Source: Morinoia aosen
Taxonomy: Eukaryota; Arthropoda; Malacostraca; Amphipoda; Talitridae
Direction of reading: 5' to 3'
NCBI GenBank assembly: GCA_030386875.1
Contig: CM059571.1
Location: 25,786,355-25,850,354 of the forward strand
Length of the DNA stretch: 64,000 nucleotides
Position 1 is the stretch's first letter. Every line of letters begins with the position of its first letter. A model generated the notes under the pieces. It was not told where the DNA came from, did no database searches, and saw only the letters and a program-made list of their open reading frames with translations. Shown here one piece after another: positions 26,221-35,540 of the stretch. The translations under genes and the position numbers were made by a program.

Positions 26221-26358
26221 TATCAGGGATGGGGTTTTTGATATGTCACCAAACTCAACCAAACCAAACTCACGGAAGTGCAGACCGTTTAGCAGTCTTG
26301 GCCGTAGTTGGATCAGCTGTTGCGGCTAATTTTTGAGAACCTCTGACGGTTGTATCAC
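26221..26358 (-). repeat. Short LTR, 3' copy of the decayed gypsy-type element
   Basis: It matches 29,652-29,782 along its length, for example CCGTAGTTGGATCAGCT, TTTTTGAGAACCTCTGACGG and CAGGGATGGGGTTTTT, with scattered substitutions and small indels. At about 138 bp it is very short for a gypsy LTR. The terminal CA of the element strand has decayed to TA in this copy. Confidence 0.85.
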
Positions 26359-26361
26359 CAT

Positions 26362-26600
26362 ACAAGGAGCATTGGGTAGGAATGTTGAAGTTCCAATGTC
26401 TCGGGATCACTAATATTAATATGGTGGCTGAGAGTTCGGGTCTGTCCTGACTCTTCTGTAAAGATATTTTAGTACTTGCTCAGGAGGGCTTGAAGTTGTT
26501 CTCTTTGGCTGTCTGTTAGTTTCGAATTAACGTCGCAGTCTTCGAATGTTTCTTTAATATCGTTCGGTATTCCTGTATCACGGGTATCAAATTCTTCCTC
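26362..26600 (-). pseudogene. N-terminal start of reverse transcriptase following integrase
   Basis: The reverse strand reads LTDSQREQLQALLSKY, then a stop, then NIFTEESGQTRTLSHHINI. This is the conserved entry into gypsy-type RT (family pattern: L..EQ..L..LL..Y.D.F...PG.T....H.I.TG). It lies downstream of the integrase C-terminus, not between protease and integrase. A frameshift near 26,600 separates it from the integrase tail. About 25 residues after the HHINI motif the frame meets the left LTR, so the palm, the catalytic YxDD and RNase H are absent. I read the junction as an internal deletion. Confidence 0.75.
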
Positions 26601-27790
26601 CTGCGTTAGTGGTTATTTCGTCTTCTCTTAATATTATTTCGTCTTCTGGAGGGACATTTAGATCATTAGGTCCGTTTTTCTCTGGAACTTTCCTTTCTCG
26701 ATATTTTTGTACGACGTTGATATGATACATTTCGTGTTTCCCTTTTACCTCGATTAAGAACTTGTAGGTACTCATCCTTTGATGACCTTGCATTGTCCTT
26801 TCCAGGTCATGACAAGCTTTTTCTTCGTAACTGATACGAAAATGAGGACGAGCTCTACGGGTTCTAAAATGCGAAGGCGGGTTCTTTGGTTGAAAAAGGT
26901 GGCCTGTTTTTGCTTGTTTTTGCTTAAATTCTCTCGAGCGAGTTTGCATGTTTCCTTCAGTTGATGTTTTGAATTAAATTTTTCTGTGTTTTCGTATCTT
27001 CTTCTGTGGGGTTTTCTTCGGTAGTCCAAATTTTTTTAGGGATCGTTAGTGGCCCTCGTACGTTCCTACCATAGATTAGCTCAAATGGAGAGAAATTTGT
27101 TGAGGCCTGCGGTGTATCCCGATAAGCAAATATCAGCGGAGGTAGATACAAATCCTAATCGCGTGGTTGGTCGACGGCATGTTTTCTTAGCATTCCGCGT
27201 AAAGTACCGTTGAATCGTTCCGCTAATCCGTTTGATTGAGCATGATAAAGAGGGATTAGTCGATGCCGGACTCCGACTAGCTCGAGAAATTTTTCGAACG
27301 TTTCGCTTGTAAATTGCTTGCCATTATCGCTGGTGAGGGTGTGGTGAAAACCGATCCTAGAACATATTTCGAATAATATTTGGGCTACAGTTTCTGCGTC
27401 AATGTGAGTGAGTGGCACTGCTTCAGCGTATTTGGTAGCCTGGTCTACTAGTGTAAGTACATAACGGTGTCTTCTTGCGAAGATGGGTTGTATGGGACCT
27501 CCTATGTCAATACTCATTGCGGCGAACGGTGTTCCGATGTTGCAAGTAGGAGAAATGGGAGCTTTAATGGGTCTGCGTGGAGCGAGAATTTGGCATATGT
27601 GACACGAATGGCAATATCTTGCGACCTCTTTCGAAAGCTGTGGCTAGTAGAAATCTCGCTCTGTTCTAGCTTGAGTCTTTTGTTGCGAGTGGTGTCCAGC
27701 TAATGGGCGGTCATGTGCAAGTTGCAAAATTCGCGGTCGGACGGTGGCAGGAGCAATGAGTTGGAAACGTGGAAATGGTGCCGTCTTTAA
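26587..27790 (-). pseudogene. Integrase of the Gmr1-like element (zinc finger, DDE core, C-terminal domain)
   Basis: This would join element DNA to the host chromosome. In order: an HHCC zinc finger (H in AHDRPLAGHH near 27,710; CHSCHIC near 27,615), then the core with MSIDIGGP and VLTLVDQATKYAEAVPL, LTSDNGKQF and LAERFNGTLR. These supply the D-D-E residues. The core continues through PPLIFAYRDTPQAS and FELIYGRNVRGP, and the C-terminal domain includes WKGQCKVIKG and the GKHEMYHINVVQKY tail. TAG codons at 27,644-27,646 and 27,155-27,157 interrupt the core frame. The C-terminal part is split over two other frames by frameshifts. Both core stops fall where relatives usually have tryptophan. The assignment is secure and the gene is non-functional. 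Confidence 0.9.
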
Positions 27791-27981
27791 AATTCTCATT
27801 TTTTATTTCTCCATTTCTCAAATAGCGGCTTAAGAGTATGACATTCCTCCTGCATTCTTCGGAATTCGGTTGTTTGGGGCATCTCGGGGCTTTCTACTAA
27901 TGTGGCCTCGTTAATCTCGTTTTCCTTTATTGGTTGCTCGTCCTCCTCTTCTTCTTCTGATTCGAGGTCTAGTTGATTTGC

Positions 27982-28310
27982 CTATGGAGTTTCAAAAGGA
28001 GAACTACCAGGTACGCGCCCTAGAATTACATCATGAGAGAGAGATGGCACAATCACTACCGTTATGTTCCTTGGATAATACGAACAATTGAGTTTAATGC
28101 GTGCGAGTGGCACGGTAATTTTCTCTTTGGTCGCAGTGGTCATGTTAACGTATTGTGCAGTAACCTTTTCCTTCGGGATTAGATCTGGCCGTACGTACAC
28201 GGCATTAGCTCCACTATCTAGCAAGATTCCTACTTCCTTATTGTTGATCGTTCTGGAGCATGTTTCCAGTTTTCCGAGTTTCAACGTTGAGCTATGACAC
28301 TCAATGGGTA
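27982..28310 (-). pseudogene. Retropepsin-like aspartic protease of the Gmr1-like element
   Basis: An open 100-residue segment carries ILLDSGANAVYV, with the catalytic Asp-Ser-Gly, and further on DVILGRVPG, corresponding to the ILG flap-side motif of retropepsins. It lies in the same frame as gag upstream, so gag and protease were probably one polyprotein frame. A TAG at 27,982-27,984 ends the segment. The stretch from there to 27,790 reads acidic linker followed by QTTEFRRMQEECHTLKPLF, which resembles the spacer just before integrase zinc fingers. No RT lies between protease and integrase. Confidence 0.85.
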
Positions 28311-28329
28311 GAATGTTAGATTCATTAAT

Positions 28330-29574
28330 CTCATCGTTGTTTTCAGCTTTCAGTTGGTTAATCCGGGCGGTTTTATATTGGTCATTTGCATTAACTCTAC
28401 GGCCCTGATTTTCTTCCCTTTGTGGGCTTAAGCACTGTTGGGTAGTGTGTTTTCCGACTCCGTGTGTCCGGCAGTACCATGTTTGGTTATTTCGGGGAAC
28501 AGCAGCCTAGCGCTGACTTCCTAAAAGGTTCTAGTTACGTTGCAGAGTTGGTCGTGGTTGCTGGAACCGTTGCGGACCCGCTTGGCGAATTATTGGTCGG
28601 TTATTCGGCAAGGGTTTATTCCGATAATTTGGATTGTTAGGAACATCTCGTCGGGGTCCTATTTCTTTAGATGCGTGGGAAATTGAACGTTATTTACAGA
28701 GGTCGTGTGGGGTAACATGGGGTCGTGCGTCTAAGTAGGCATCTCCTTGTTCCACGAGTGTTCCGTAACTATTAGCTCCTCTATCACGTAAGGACGTAGC
28801 AACATGCGCAGGGATAGTATCGTAAGCCTTGTCTAGGATGAGAAATTCTCGTAAAGCCTCGTACGTGTGTTCTACGTTATAACGGTGAGTCCATGCGTCC
28901 AAACTTTGTTCGACTCGTTTTAAGTACCGAGTTAAAATTATCTCCTTCGATTGGTTAAGTGCATGGTATTTTAATTTCAGCTAATGAGGGGTTATCTTAT
29001 GAATTTCTAGTAGTAGGTTATTGATATCTTCGAAGCTTTGTCGCTGTTCTTCTGGCAGGGTCTCGATTAGGCGTTGCTCGTGCGGAGTTAGGAGGTTCGT
29101 CAGGACGTCGATAGCTTCGGTTTCGTCATAACGATAGGCTTCTTTATGTCGAGTAACTCGCCTCAAAAATTCGTCCACTTCTTCGATTTGCGCGTTAAAA
29201 AGTTTTGGGGTTACTGCGTGCGCACGATGTCTAGGTTCAGGATGCACGTAATCAGGTGGTGGTTGTCCAAACATCAGCAGTTCATGTGCCCTTTGCGCAG
29301 AGCTCTCTTCTCTTTCTTGCTCTCGTTCACGCCTTTCTTGTTTTCGTTTTTCGCGGTCTTCCAATTCTCCTAGTCTCCTTTGAAAAAGTTCGATGTAACC
29401 TTCGTCTTCTTCGTCTTCAGTCACATATTCCACTGCTAACTCGATAGCCGTCATTTTTGTCATCTTCTTTCTTCCTTTTTGCAGCTTGTTTTGGACTGAT
29501 TTGCAGGTTTTATTTGATTGCGATCTCTCACGCTTGTTGACTTGAGGGTCATTTTTTCTCTTGGAAAATTCCAA
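28330..29574 (-). pseudogene. Gag of the Gmr1-like element (charged N-terminus, SCAN-like capsid, zinc knuckle)
   Basis: Gag is the structural protein that packages the element RNA. It starts at ATG 29,574 with a basic segment, then an acidic and Glu/Arg-rich stretch (EDREKRKQERRERE) that should form a helix or coiled coil. The capsid part follows: RYLKRVEQSLDAWTHRYN, ALREFLILDKAYDTIP and GDAYLDAR, which resembles SCAN-like gags known from Gmr1-type elements. The zinc knuckle is WYCRTHGVGKHTTQQC (C-X2-H-X4-H-X4-C, about 28,480-28,430). The frame is continuous with protease but is broken by stops at 28,981-28,983 (TAG), 28,690-28,692 (TAA), 28,531-28,533 (TAG) and 28,507-28,509 (TAG). The SCAN-like label is by eye. 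Confidence 0.8.
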
Positions 29575-29630
29575 TTCTGGCAGATATCAAGTTTTTTTCC
29601 ACCTGAGGTTTTTGCAGGTTTGTTCGAGTC

Positions 29631-29648
29631 CCTGTTTCGGAAGCGCCA
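29631..29648 (-). promoter_or_regulatory. Putative primer-binding site (tRNA primer) of the Gmr1-like element
   Basis: Three bases inside the right LTR the reverse strand reads TGGCGCTTCCGAAACAGG. A TGG start at this spot is what a tRNA-CCA primer requires. The matching tRNA was not identified. Confidence 0.65.
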
Positions 29649-29651
29649 GAT

Positions 29652-29782
29652 TGTCAGGGATGGGGTTTTTACATGTCCCCAAACTCACTGAACAAGGGGA
29701 AGTGCGGACCGTTTGGCAAGTCCTGGCCGTAGTTGGATCAGCTCTTGCGGCTATTTTTTGAGAACCTCTGACGGTAGTATCA
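29652..29782 (-). repeat. Short LTR, 5' copy of the decayed gypsy-type element
   Basis: This is the partner of 26,221-26,358, with element-strand ends TGATACTACC...CCCTGACA. Beyond 29,782 the similarity stops abruptly, which sets the LTR boundary. Confidence 0.85.
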
Positions 29783-30966
29783 CCTCTCAAGCCTTGCTTC
29801 GGCTGTAATAATTTTCAGATCACCGCTAGTCGGCCGAAGGTAAGGTTTTCAATAAGATACTCGTATTGGAGTGTTCGTTTAATTATCTTCACGATGATTT
29901 CACATTTAGAAGCACAAATTACCAGAGATGCAATTGAAGAATTTTCTCCAATCTTTTCAGCGCAAATCACCGGACAGATAAGGCGGCTGGTATTGTGGAT
30001 ACCTAGTCTTTATAACACCGATTTAAATAATTTACATTCTTTGGCAAAAAATAAATAGAGTACAACTCTTGCATAAGTAGGATGTTTTGCTCGCTACACA
30101 GAAATCTATGACACACACATCACTCACATTTGATAATTCTTAAACTAATTAAAATTAGTCACCTCGAACATGGAACATCTAAACGCAGGGCGACAAAGGT
30201 CTTTGTCGATAAAAACTGCACATGACTTCTCCATCTTGTGAATAGAGATATGAAATATTGGAGTGACAAAAAAGTTCATGATGACGTTGATAAAAATCTG
30301 ATGATGAGAATGCGAACAAAGCCTGACGTGTTACTTACATTCTTGATGTAATATTGCATAAAAAACTCATGCTGATCCCGCATTTCGAAAAAAAATGACG
30401 AGTAAAGATGGCGCTGCTGCAAGATCAAGAACTTCCAACTTCAAATGGATATATAACATCCGGTGCCGAAGCGGGGGGAGCAATCCTCCTTCTAAAAAGC
30501 ACTGAACACAGTGTGAGGGGCTACAGTAAGTTCTGTTTTTTTTATCCCTTGTCGATCTTCATTGACTAACTTTTTGGGCAAAAGTTTATTTCTGATTTAC
30601 CTCAACTCACAGTGTTAGCAGAAACGATCATGATACTCAATAAAAATTCTAAACAATTCCCAGGTGGAATGAAATATTATACGCAAAAGAAAATTCCTTC
30701 TTTCAATTGGGTAGGCTAAAAAGTTTCCAATGTCATGTTTCCAACCTCCTAAAGATTATTTTTACATTCTTATTCTCTAAATCCTGTATTCGGTGCAGCG
30801 AGCATGCTTATGTTAGTGCGTAATACGAGTAAGCCTCCAAGTAGAAAAGTCCTAACATTTTTGCTTGCATTCGAGCTCTTGAAATGGTGGACCGAGCATT
30901 GCACTACTGACATCTAATGCTTTTTTAAAAAAAAGAAAGGAAAGCAACATAAACGGCCCGTACACA
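29783..30966. other. Unassigned AT-rich sequence
   Basis: Short ORFs are scattered on both strands, but none has a recognisable motif, and I see no repeat structure or RNA gene. It may be unique flanking DNA of the LTR element. Confidence 0.5.
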
Positions 30967-32246
30967 TTAGGGTGTCCCAAGAAATCGAAGTGAATCGGAC
31001 ACAATCCAGCACTTGTTGCCCTATAGTTTCCTGTCGTGAAAAATTTATTGAAGAAAATTTTCAGCTTCCTATCTCGTCTTCTACTGGTCGCGCATTTCAT
31101 TCAGTTTTCTGCTGGGCGTCAGGTTGTGCTGCGGTTACTGGCATAGCGTGCAGCGCGGTCAATGTTGCAAGCGAATTAGGTGGGCTCTATTTTACGATAA
31201 CAAATATTTTTCGTGTTTCATGAACTTATTTCTCAGCTTACTGTTTCTATGCACCTTGTGCAATGTGCATAGATTCCGTTTTCCCTCAACTCCATACTAA
31301 ATGGTGCTTTCATCCTTCCTTTCTTTGAACATCTTTGTTGTGGTAAAGGGAGGCCAAAACTTTCTTATATAATAATAATGCTTCCCAAGGGTTACTGAGC
31401 TCACGTATCGTAGATACTTGCAAATCAGACTTCTGTCTCGATTTTTAAATTTTCGTTAGCTTGTTTGCTCTTTGCTTTTTCACCGGACTTATTGCAGAAA
31501 TTTAGCTTTCACTTATCTTATGGTGCCTTATAGGGTGAGTAGAGGTGTAAGTGGTGCCTTATGGTGCCACTCACCCCTTCACATCAAGGCCCACTCAATC
31601 CTCTCAGCAAGACACCACTGACCCCTCTACAGCAAGGCACCACTCAATCCTCTACAGCAAGGCACCACTGATATCACTTCTCTACAGCAAGGCACAACTC
31701 ACCCCACTACACAAAGGCACCACTCACCCCTCCACAGCAGTGCACCACTCACCCCAAATACCTCTCACCCCTCTACAGCAAATACAACAGCAAATACACT
31801 TTGTTTTCTGCAGGGAATCATAAGTCGATGCGTCAGTTACATTACTGATAAAAATTTAGTTGTCCTGAGACGTAATTGTTGATAAGGTGAAGTATCTAGC
31901 CTTGTGATGATTATACTTTCAATATATTGAAAGGGGAAATTTGTTGAAATATATATTTATTTCTTTTCAATGATATTTCATAATAGTTTCAATGAACATC
32001 AAATTTGTGCAGCCATTAGTAGTCGGTCTATATGCAATAGAGGAAAAAGCCCGAATTTTATGGAAATTCAGGTCGAATCTCACAGGAGCTATAAAAAACG
32101 TTCTTTTTGCGTGACCATCATCTATTGCTCAACATTCATGAAAATTTGGTGGAAACATTTTCATTTGACAAGCAACCAGAGCAGCATGTGCTGGATTGGA
32201 TATCATTACTTTGAATTTCTACCTTTGTACGCTTGGGACACCCTAA
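30967..32246. mobile_element. Candidate element bounded by diverged inverted repeats (~175 bp arms)
   Basis: A perfect 15-bp inverted pair, TTAGGGTGTCCCAAG at 30,967-30,981 and CTTGGGACACCCTAA at 32,232-32,246, forms the outer ends. Similarity continues inward at lower identity. The reverse complement of 30,990-31,140 shares CAAGTGCTGGATTG, GAAAATTTT and GCGYGACCA blocks, in the same order and at similar spacing, with 32,070-32,230. No transposase is visible between the arms; the interior contains the minisatellite at 31,545-31,800. It is either a non-autonomous transposon with long terminal inverted repeats, or two copies of one dispersed repeat in opposite orientation. No clear target duplication is seen. 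Confidence 0.6.
31545..31800 (+). repeat. Minisatellite, ~25-bp CTACAGCAAGGCACCACTCA-type unit
   Basis: About nine to ten imperfect copies of a unit built from CACTCACCCCTCTACAGCAAGG, with substitutions (AATCC, TGACC) and length changes of a few bases, follow one another. The Pro/Thr/Ser-rich ORF over it (31,551-31,823) is explained by the repeat and has no other coding support. Confidence 0.85.
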
Positions 32247-33150
32247 ATTACACATGGCATATATTTGTGTAAGTAAATGTTGTTTTCATTCCTTTCTGAA
32301 GTGAAAAAGCATTAGATTTCGGTAGTGCTCTACTTGGTTCACACTTCATGGGCTCGAATGGAAACATAAGTGTCAGAACTTCTCTACTTGGAGGCTTATT
32401 GCACGCTGACGTAAACATGCTCGTTGAACCGAACATAGGTTTTAGAGAATACGGACATAGAATGATCTTTAGAAGGTTGGAAAAATGACATTAAAAAAAT
32501 GAACGAACATTTTGGTTAACCCAAAACAATGCCAAAGATATCAGGTCTCGGTGACGTAACGTGCTGACACGTGAGGTCACTTTGCCGAATTCCTACAATA
32601 ATTTTTTTCGATCAATATAGGTTGTGTCAAGTCACATAGTTCGTGTCAAGTCAGTATAAAAATAGTCATCACAAGATTATATGAAGACCCCTAAGTGCTA
32701 AGCTAGTTACCTCACTTGCCAGAAGTTACAAGATAAGAAAAAAATTCAAAATGTACTCGTATACTACCACTATTTTCCTGTTTTTTGATGAATTTTGGCC
32801 GCTGGACTTCCAAATTAAACATTTTTAGGTCCCCTTCGATAGAGGAAATTGTGTTTATTAAACGTACAGAACCTTAGACTGAAGTGTACTCAATAAATTT
32901 TAAGATATCTTGTGAGTAGGAAACACGGGTCATAGCAGATAAGCTCACCCTCACATTAACAAATAAATTAGCGTCGTCAACACTCTTTCATATTTTTTTC
33001 ATCACTGGGAAGTGATTCCCTGTTTCTAAATGATTTGTCATCCCCCAGGAACTTAATACAGCCTCATTATATCATCAAACGTTAGGAAAAGCGAGCAGCA
33101 TTTTCTTCGTTCACCATCATTGCACGGCAAAGAACTTATAATTATTGTGC
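32247..33150. other. Unassigned sequence
   Basis: No motif-bearing ORF, RNA gene or obvious repeat was seen here. Confidence 0.5.
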
Positions 33151-33153
33151 CCC

Positions 33154-33254
33154 TAGATTCAATGAATCGTTCGAACCTCAAATTATGAACGCGAATAACA
33201 TTTGTATCCCTCGATTTAATCAACCGTTCGAATTTCAAATTATGAACGCGAACA
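33154..33254. repeat. Two-copy direct repeat, 57-bp offset
   Basis: TCGTTCGAACCTCAAATTAT and CCGTTCGAATTTCAAATTAT, each followed by GAACGCGAA, lie 57 bp apart within a conserved context of about 43 bp. It is a small tandem duplication. Confidence 0.8.
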
Positions 33255-33289
33255 GTCGAAGGTTTTTATTGTGATGGTTATTCTTTTCT

Positions 33290-33490
33290 GGATTATCTGA
33301 AGTCGGACGCTTTGGACGGAAGTATGGCGACCGAGCCGACCTCGTGTTGACGACGGTGGCAGCAAATGCTGGGGCACGGCGGCGGCCGAGGGCCATTTGC
33401 GTGTGTTCCGTGTGCAGCTGGGAGAGTCGAACGGCGCCATCTGGCAGCACCAACGCGTGGGAAGGTTGGTCGAGACTCAGTATACAGTGG
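33290..33490. other. GC-rich island in AT-rich DNA
   Basis: About 200 bp rich in GGCGGC, GGCGACCGAGCC and GCACGGCGGCGGCC stands out sharply from the roughly 65 percent AT surroundings. Overlapping ORFs in several reverse frames cross it, none with a recognisable domain. It could be a decayed exon, a promoter island or a piece of a foreign repeat. Confidence 0.4.
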
Positions 33491-34255
33491 CGGCCATAAT
33501 ATAATAAATGGAAACAATAACCGCATTTTTCATTGACTGCAAGATTAAGTAATAACCTTTGTGCTTTATTACTCAAGCATTATTGTACAAATTATGGAAA
33601 AACTATTAGAAAATGTAGATAAACACAATTTTTATAAACTTGATGCAGCGTTACGTGGCTTACGACCAGTATCGTATTTCAGTTTGGAAATAAATTTTCT
33701 AATTATCCCATGACCAAAAGATAAGGAACAATTTGAAAATTACTTGATTTAGCCACAGAATTTTTTATAACTCTTAATACATTTCAACTGGGTTAAGATA
33801 CTCATAAATTGTTAGGACTTTAATCAAGCAAAAGGGCGATGTCAACTCATCTCTCTCTTGAAGAGAAGGAAATCATTTTATAGGCGAATCTATACTATAA
33901 TAAGAGCCGTGTCCGTCCGTCTCTCTGTCTGTCCGAAGCCAGCCGAAAGTGCTTGATGAGCTTATCTGTGGTACAGGCCGTGTGCACTCGGCCTCATCAA
34001 CTCTCGAGAGATTTAATTTTTCTATTTTACGGTCTTTCTTTCGTTTTGCCTTCTTTCTTATTTCAAAAAAAGGGGGTGGACTAGTTTTAAATAAAAAATC
34101 GATGACAGAAATTGCTAGAATGGTAAGTAGGCCCAAAAATCTGGTTCCTCGTGTGATGAGCCGAAATAAAAAGTAAGCCCAAAAAACGCTTGCATGATGT
34201 AATTCTAAGATAGTTGTCATGGCTAAATTGGACCGTTTTGCGACAGCCTCATCAA
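33491..34255. other. Unassigned; possible Helitron-like terminus at 33,887
   Basis: No coding motif is seen. At 33,887-33,920 the sequence A|TCTATACTATAATAAGAGC followed by GTGTCCGTCCGTC resembles 5' ends of some animal Helitrons, which start with TC after an A. No matching CTRR hairpin end was found, so this is a weak suggestion only. Confidence 0.25.
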
Positions 34256-34995
34256 TTTCTCGTAAGTTCAGGAAAAAGACAGGGAATACTAAGTACCTCA
34301 AGAAAAACAGTTTCTCGTAGGATAAAAAATAGAATTGTGTCCTCAGGTGCCAGCCTTTCAACTCAAGAAGAACCAAAAGCATGGCTTGATTTAGAAATTT
34401 CATAACATAGCACATTTATTCGACTGATCAACAATGGGATCGAGTTCACTTCAGAGACGAATGAAAGTCCAATGGGTTCGTTTCTGACGGTAAAAGTTAT
34501 GTCTGACGCATAACTGCATGGTGAAAGATTATCTCCATGATGCAGTAAAAAATCAATGTCATTTAGAAGAGGGAGTGTGTTAGTGTGGGGAATGATTAAT
34601 TCAGCAATATCGGGTCCGATTATTCCTTTACTTGGAAGAATTAATGGAGAAGTTGATAAACAGTTTCTTTAGCTACATGTTGTTCAAACTTACGTCTCAG
34701 TCATGTCAACTTGCCATTTTCATGCAAGATAATGCACCTTGCCACAAAGCTAGGAGAGGTATGATCTTTCATGAAGAGAAAGAAGTCACTCTGATGGATT
34801 GGACAGTTCAGAGTCCCGACTTAACTCTAAAAAAAATTTATAGGCGATGATTGGAGAGAGGGCTCAGAAAAGACATCCTTGAATTCTAGATCAATTGTGG
34901 GATTTCCTGAGTGAATAATGGGAGGGATAGCAGCCAAATTTTGCTAAACTAACAATGTTCTGTGGTCGACAAAGCCGTGAACGAATAAAACGGTG
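34256..34995 (+). pseudogene. Tc1/mariner-type transposase remnant 1
   Basis: Tc1-type transposases cut and paste DNA using a DDE/D catalytic triad. Spread over changing frames are an HTH-like segment (LSTSRKTVSRRI, about 34,300), QQWDRVHFRDE with the first catalytic Asp (about 34,425-34,460), VWGMI..A.SGPIIP (about 34,587), FMQDNAPCHKARR with the second Asp (about 34,718-34,755), MDWTVQSPDL (about 34,793) and a decayed C-terminus. Several stops and at least two frameshifts are present. The usual NP.EN.W block is degraded to KKIYRR. Neither terminal inverted repeat was found. Identification as Tc1-like is firm and function is lost. Confidence 0.85.
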
Positions 34996-35039
34996 TTTTT
35001 ATATTGAAATAATACTCGAAATTTTGGAATAAATCGCTA

Positions 35040-35540
35040 TTTTCATGAGGTTCCCTTAGACGCTATGAACCTATCGTATATCGTCTCACAAGTATCTGGA
35101 AGCAACGTGGTGCGTTGGAGTTGTTTTTGCTGAGGGGGACGTATATCTGTCACTTTTTGGTACACCAAACTTAACTCCCATGACTCTTTTTAATACTCTG
35201 CGATTATTTCATTCTCCCATGGAGTTTAATTTTCCTGGTGGTGACGGGATCATTCAGAGCGACAATGATCGTATCCATAGGGCTAGAAATTTTCAAGATT
35301 GGCTTACTGAGGATGAAAGAACATTGGAGCTCATTGACTGGCCACACAATCTCCTTATTCGATCCCCTTTGAAAGTTTACTAGATGAGCTCAAGAGGAAC
35401 ATGCGGGACTTATCGCCCCTTCCTTCAACATTGACAGCTTTGGCGAACAGGTTACTTCAATTTTAGCCAAAAATAGAGCTGCGGAGGATCCAGAATCTTG
35501 TAGAATCAATGTCGAGTGAAATGAAAGTAGGAATTCGTGG
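35040..35540 (+). pseudogene. Tc1/mariner-type transposase remnant 2
   Basis: A second, different transposase fragment follows the first after only about 50 bp, in the same direction. IIQSDNDRIHRARNFQDWL (about 35,249-35,305) matches the Q-D-N-x-P-x-H-x-A block with the second catalytic Asp. LELIDWPHN follows, then, after a frameshift, DELKRNMRDLSPLPSTLTAL (about 35,383-35,442) and IQNLVESM (about 35,490-35,513), the family's usual C-terminal motif. The N-terminal DNA-binding part is not recognisable. Its wording differs from remnant 1, so it comes from another Tc1 subfamily rather than a tandem duplication. Confidence 0.82.

Larger units (their letters stand above)
26221..29782 (-). mobile_element. 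Decayed Ty3/gypsy-type LTR retrotransposon with Gmr1-like domain order
   Basis: Two related direct repeats of 131-138 bp bound the block. Read on the reverse strand they begin TGATAC and end CCCTGATA (left) or CCCTGACA (right), which fits TG...CA LTR ends. Between them, in element order, lie a primer-binding-site-like TGGCGCTTCC, gag with a SCAN-like capsid segment and a zinc knuckle, a retropepsin, a zinc-binding integrase, and the N-terminal start of an RT. The element is only 3.56 kb because most of RT, all RNase H and the polypurine tract are missing, and RT runs straight into the left LTR. No target-site duplication is visible. At least six in-frame stops and several frameshifts show it is dead. 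The order PR-INT-RT is what is known for Gmr1-like elements; the assignment is inferred from that order and the gag type. Confidence 0.85.

Noticed and set aside
31551-31823. Pro/Thr/Ser-rich protein
   Set aside because: The frame simply translates the ~25-bp minisatellite.
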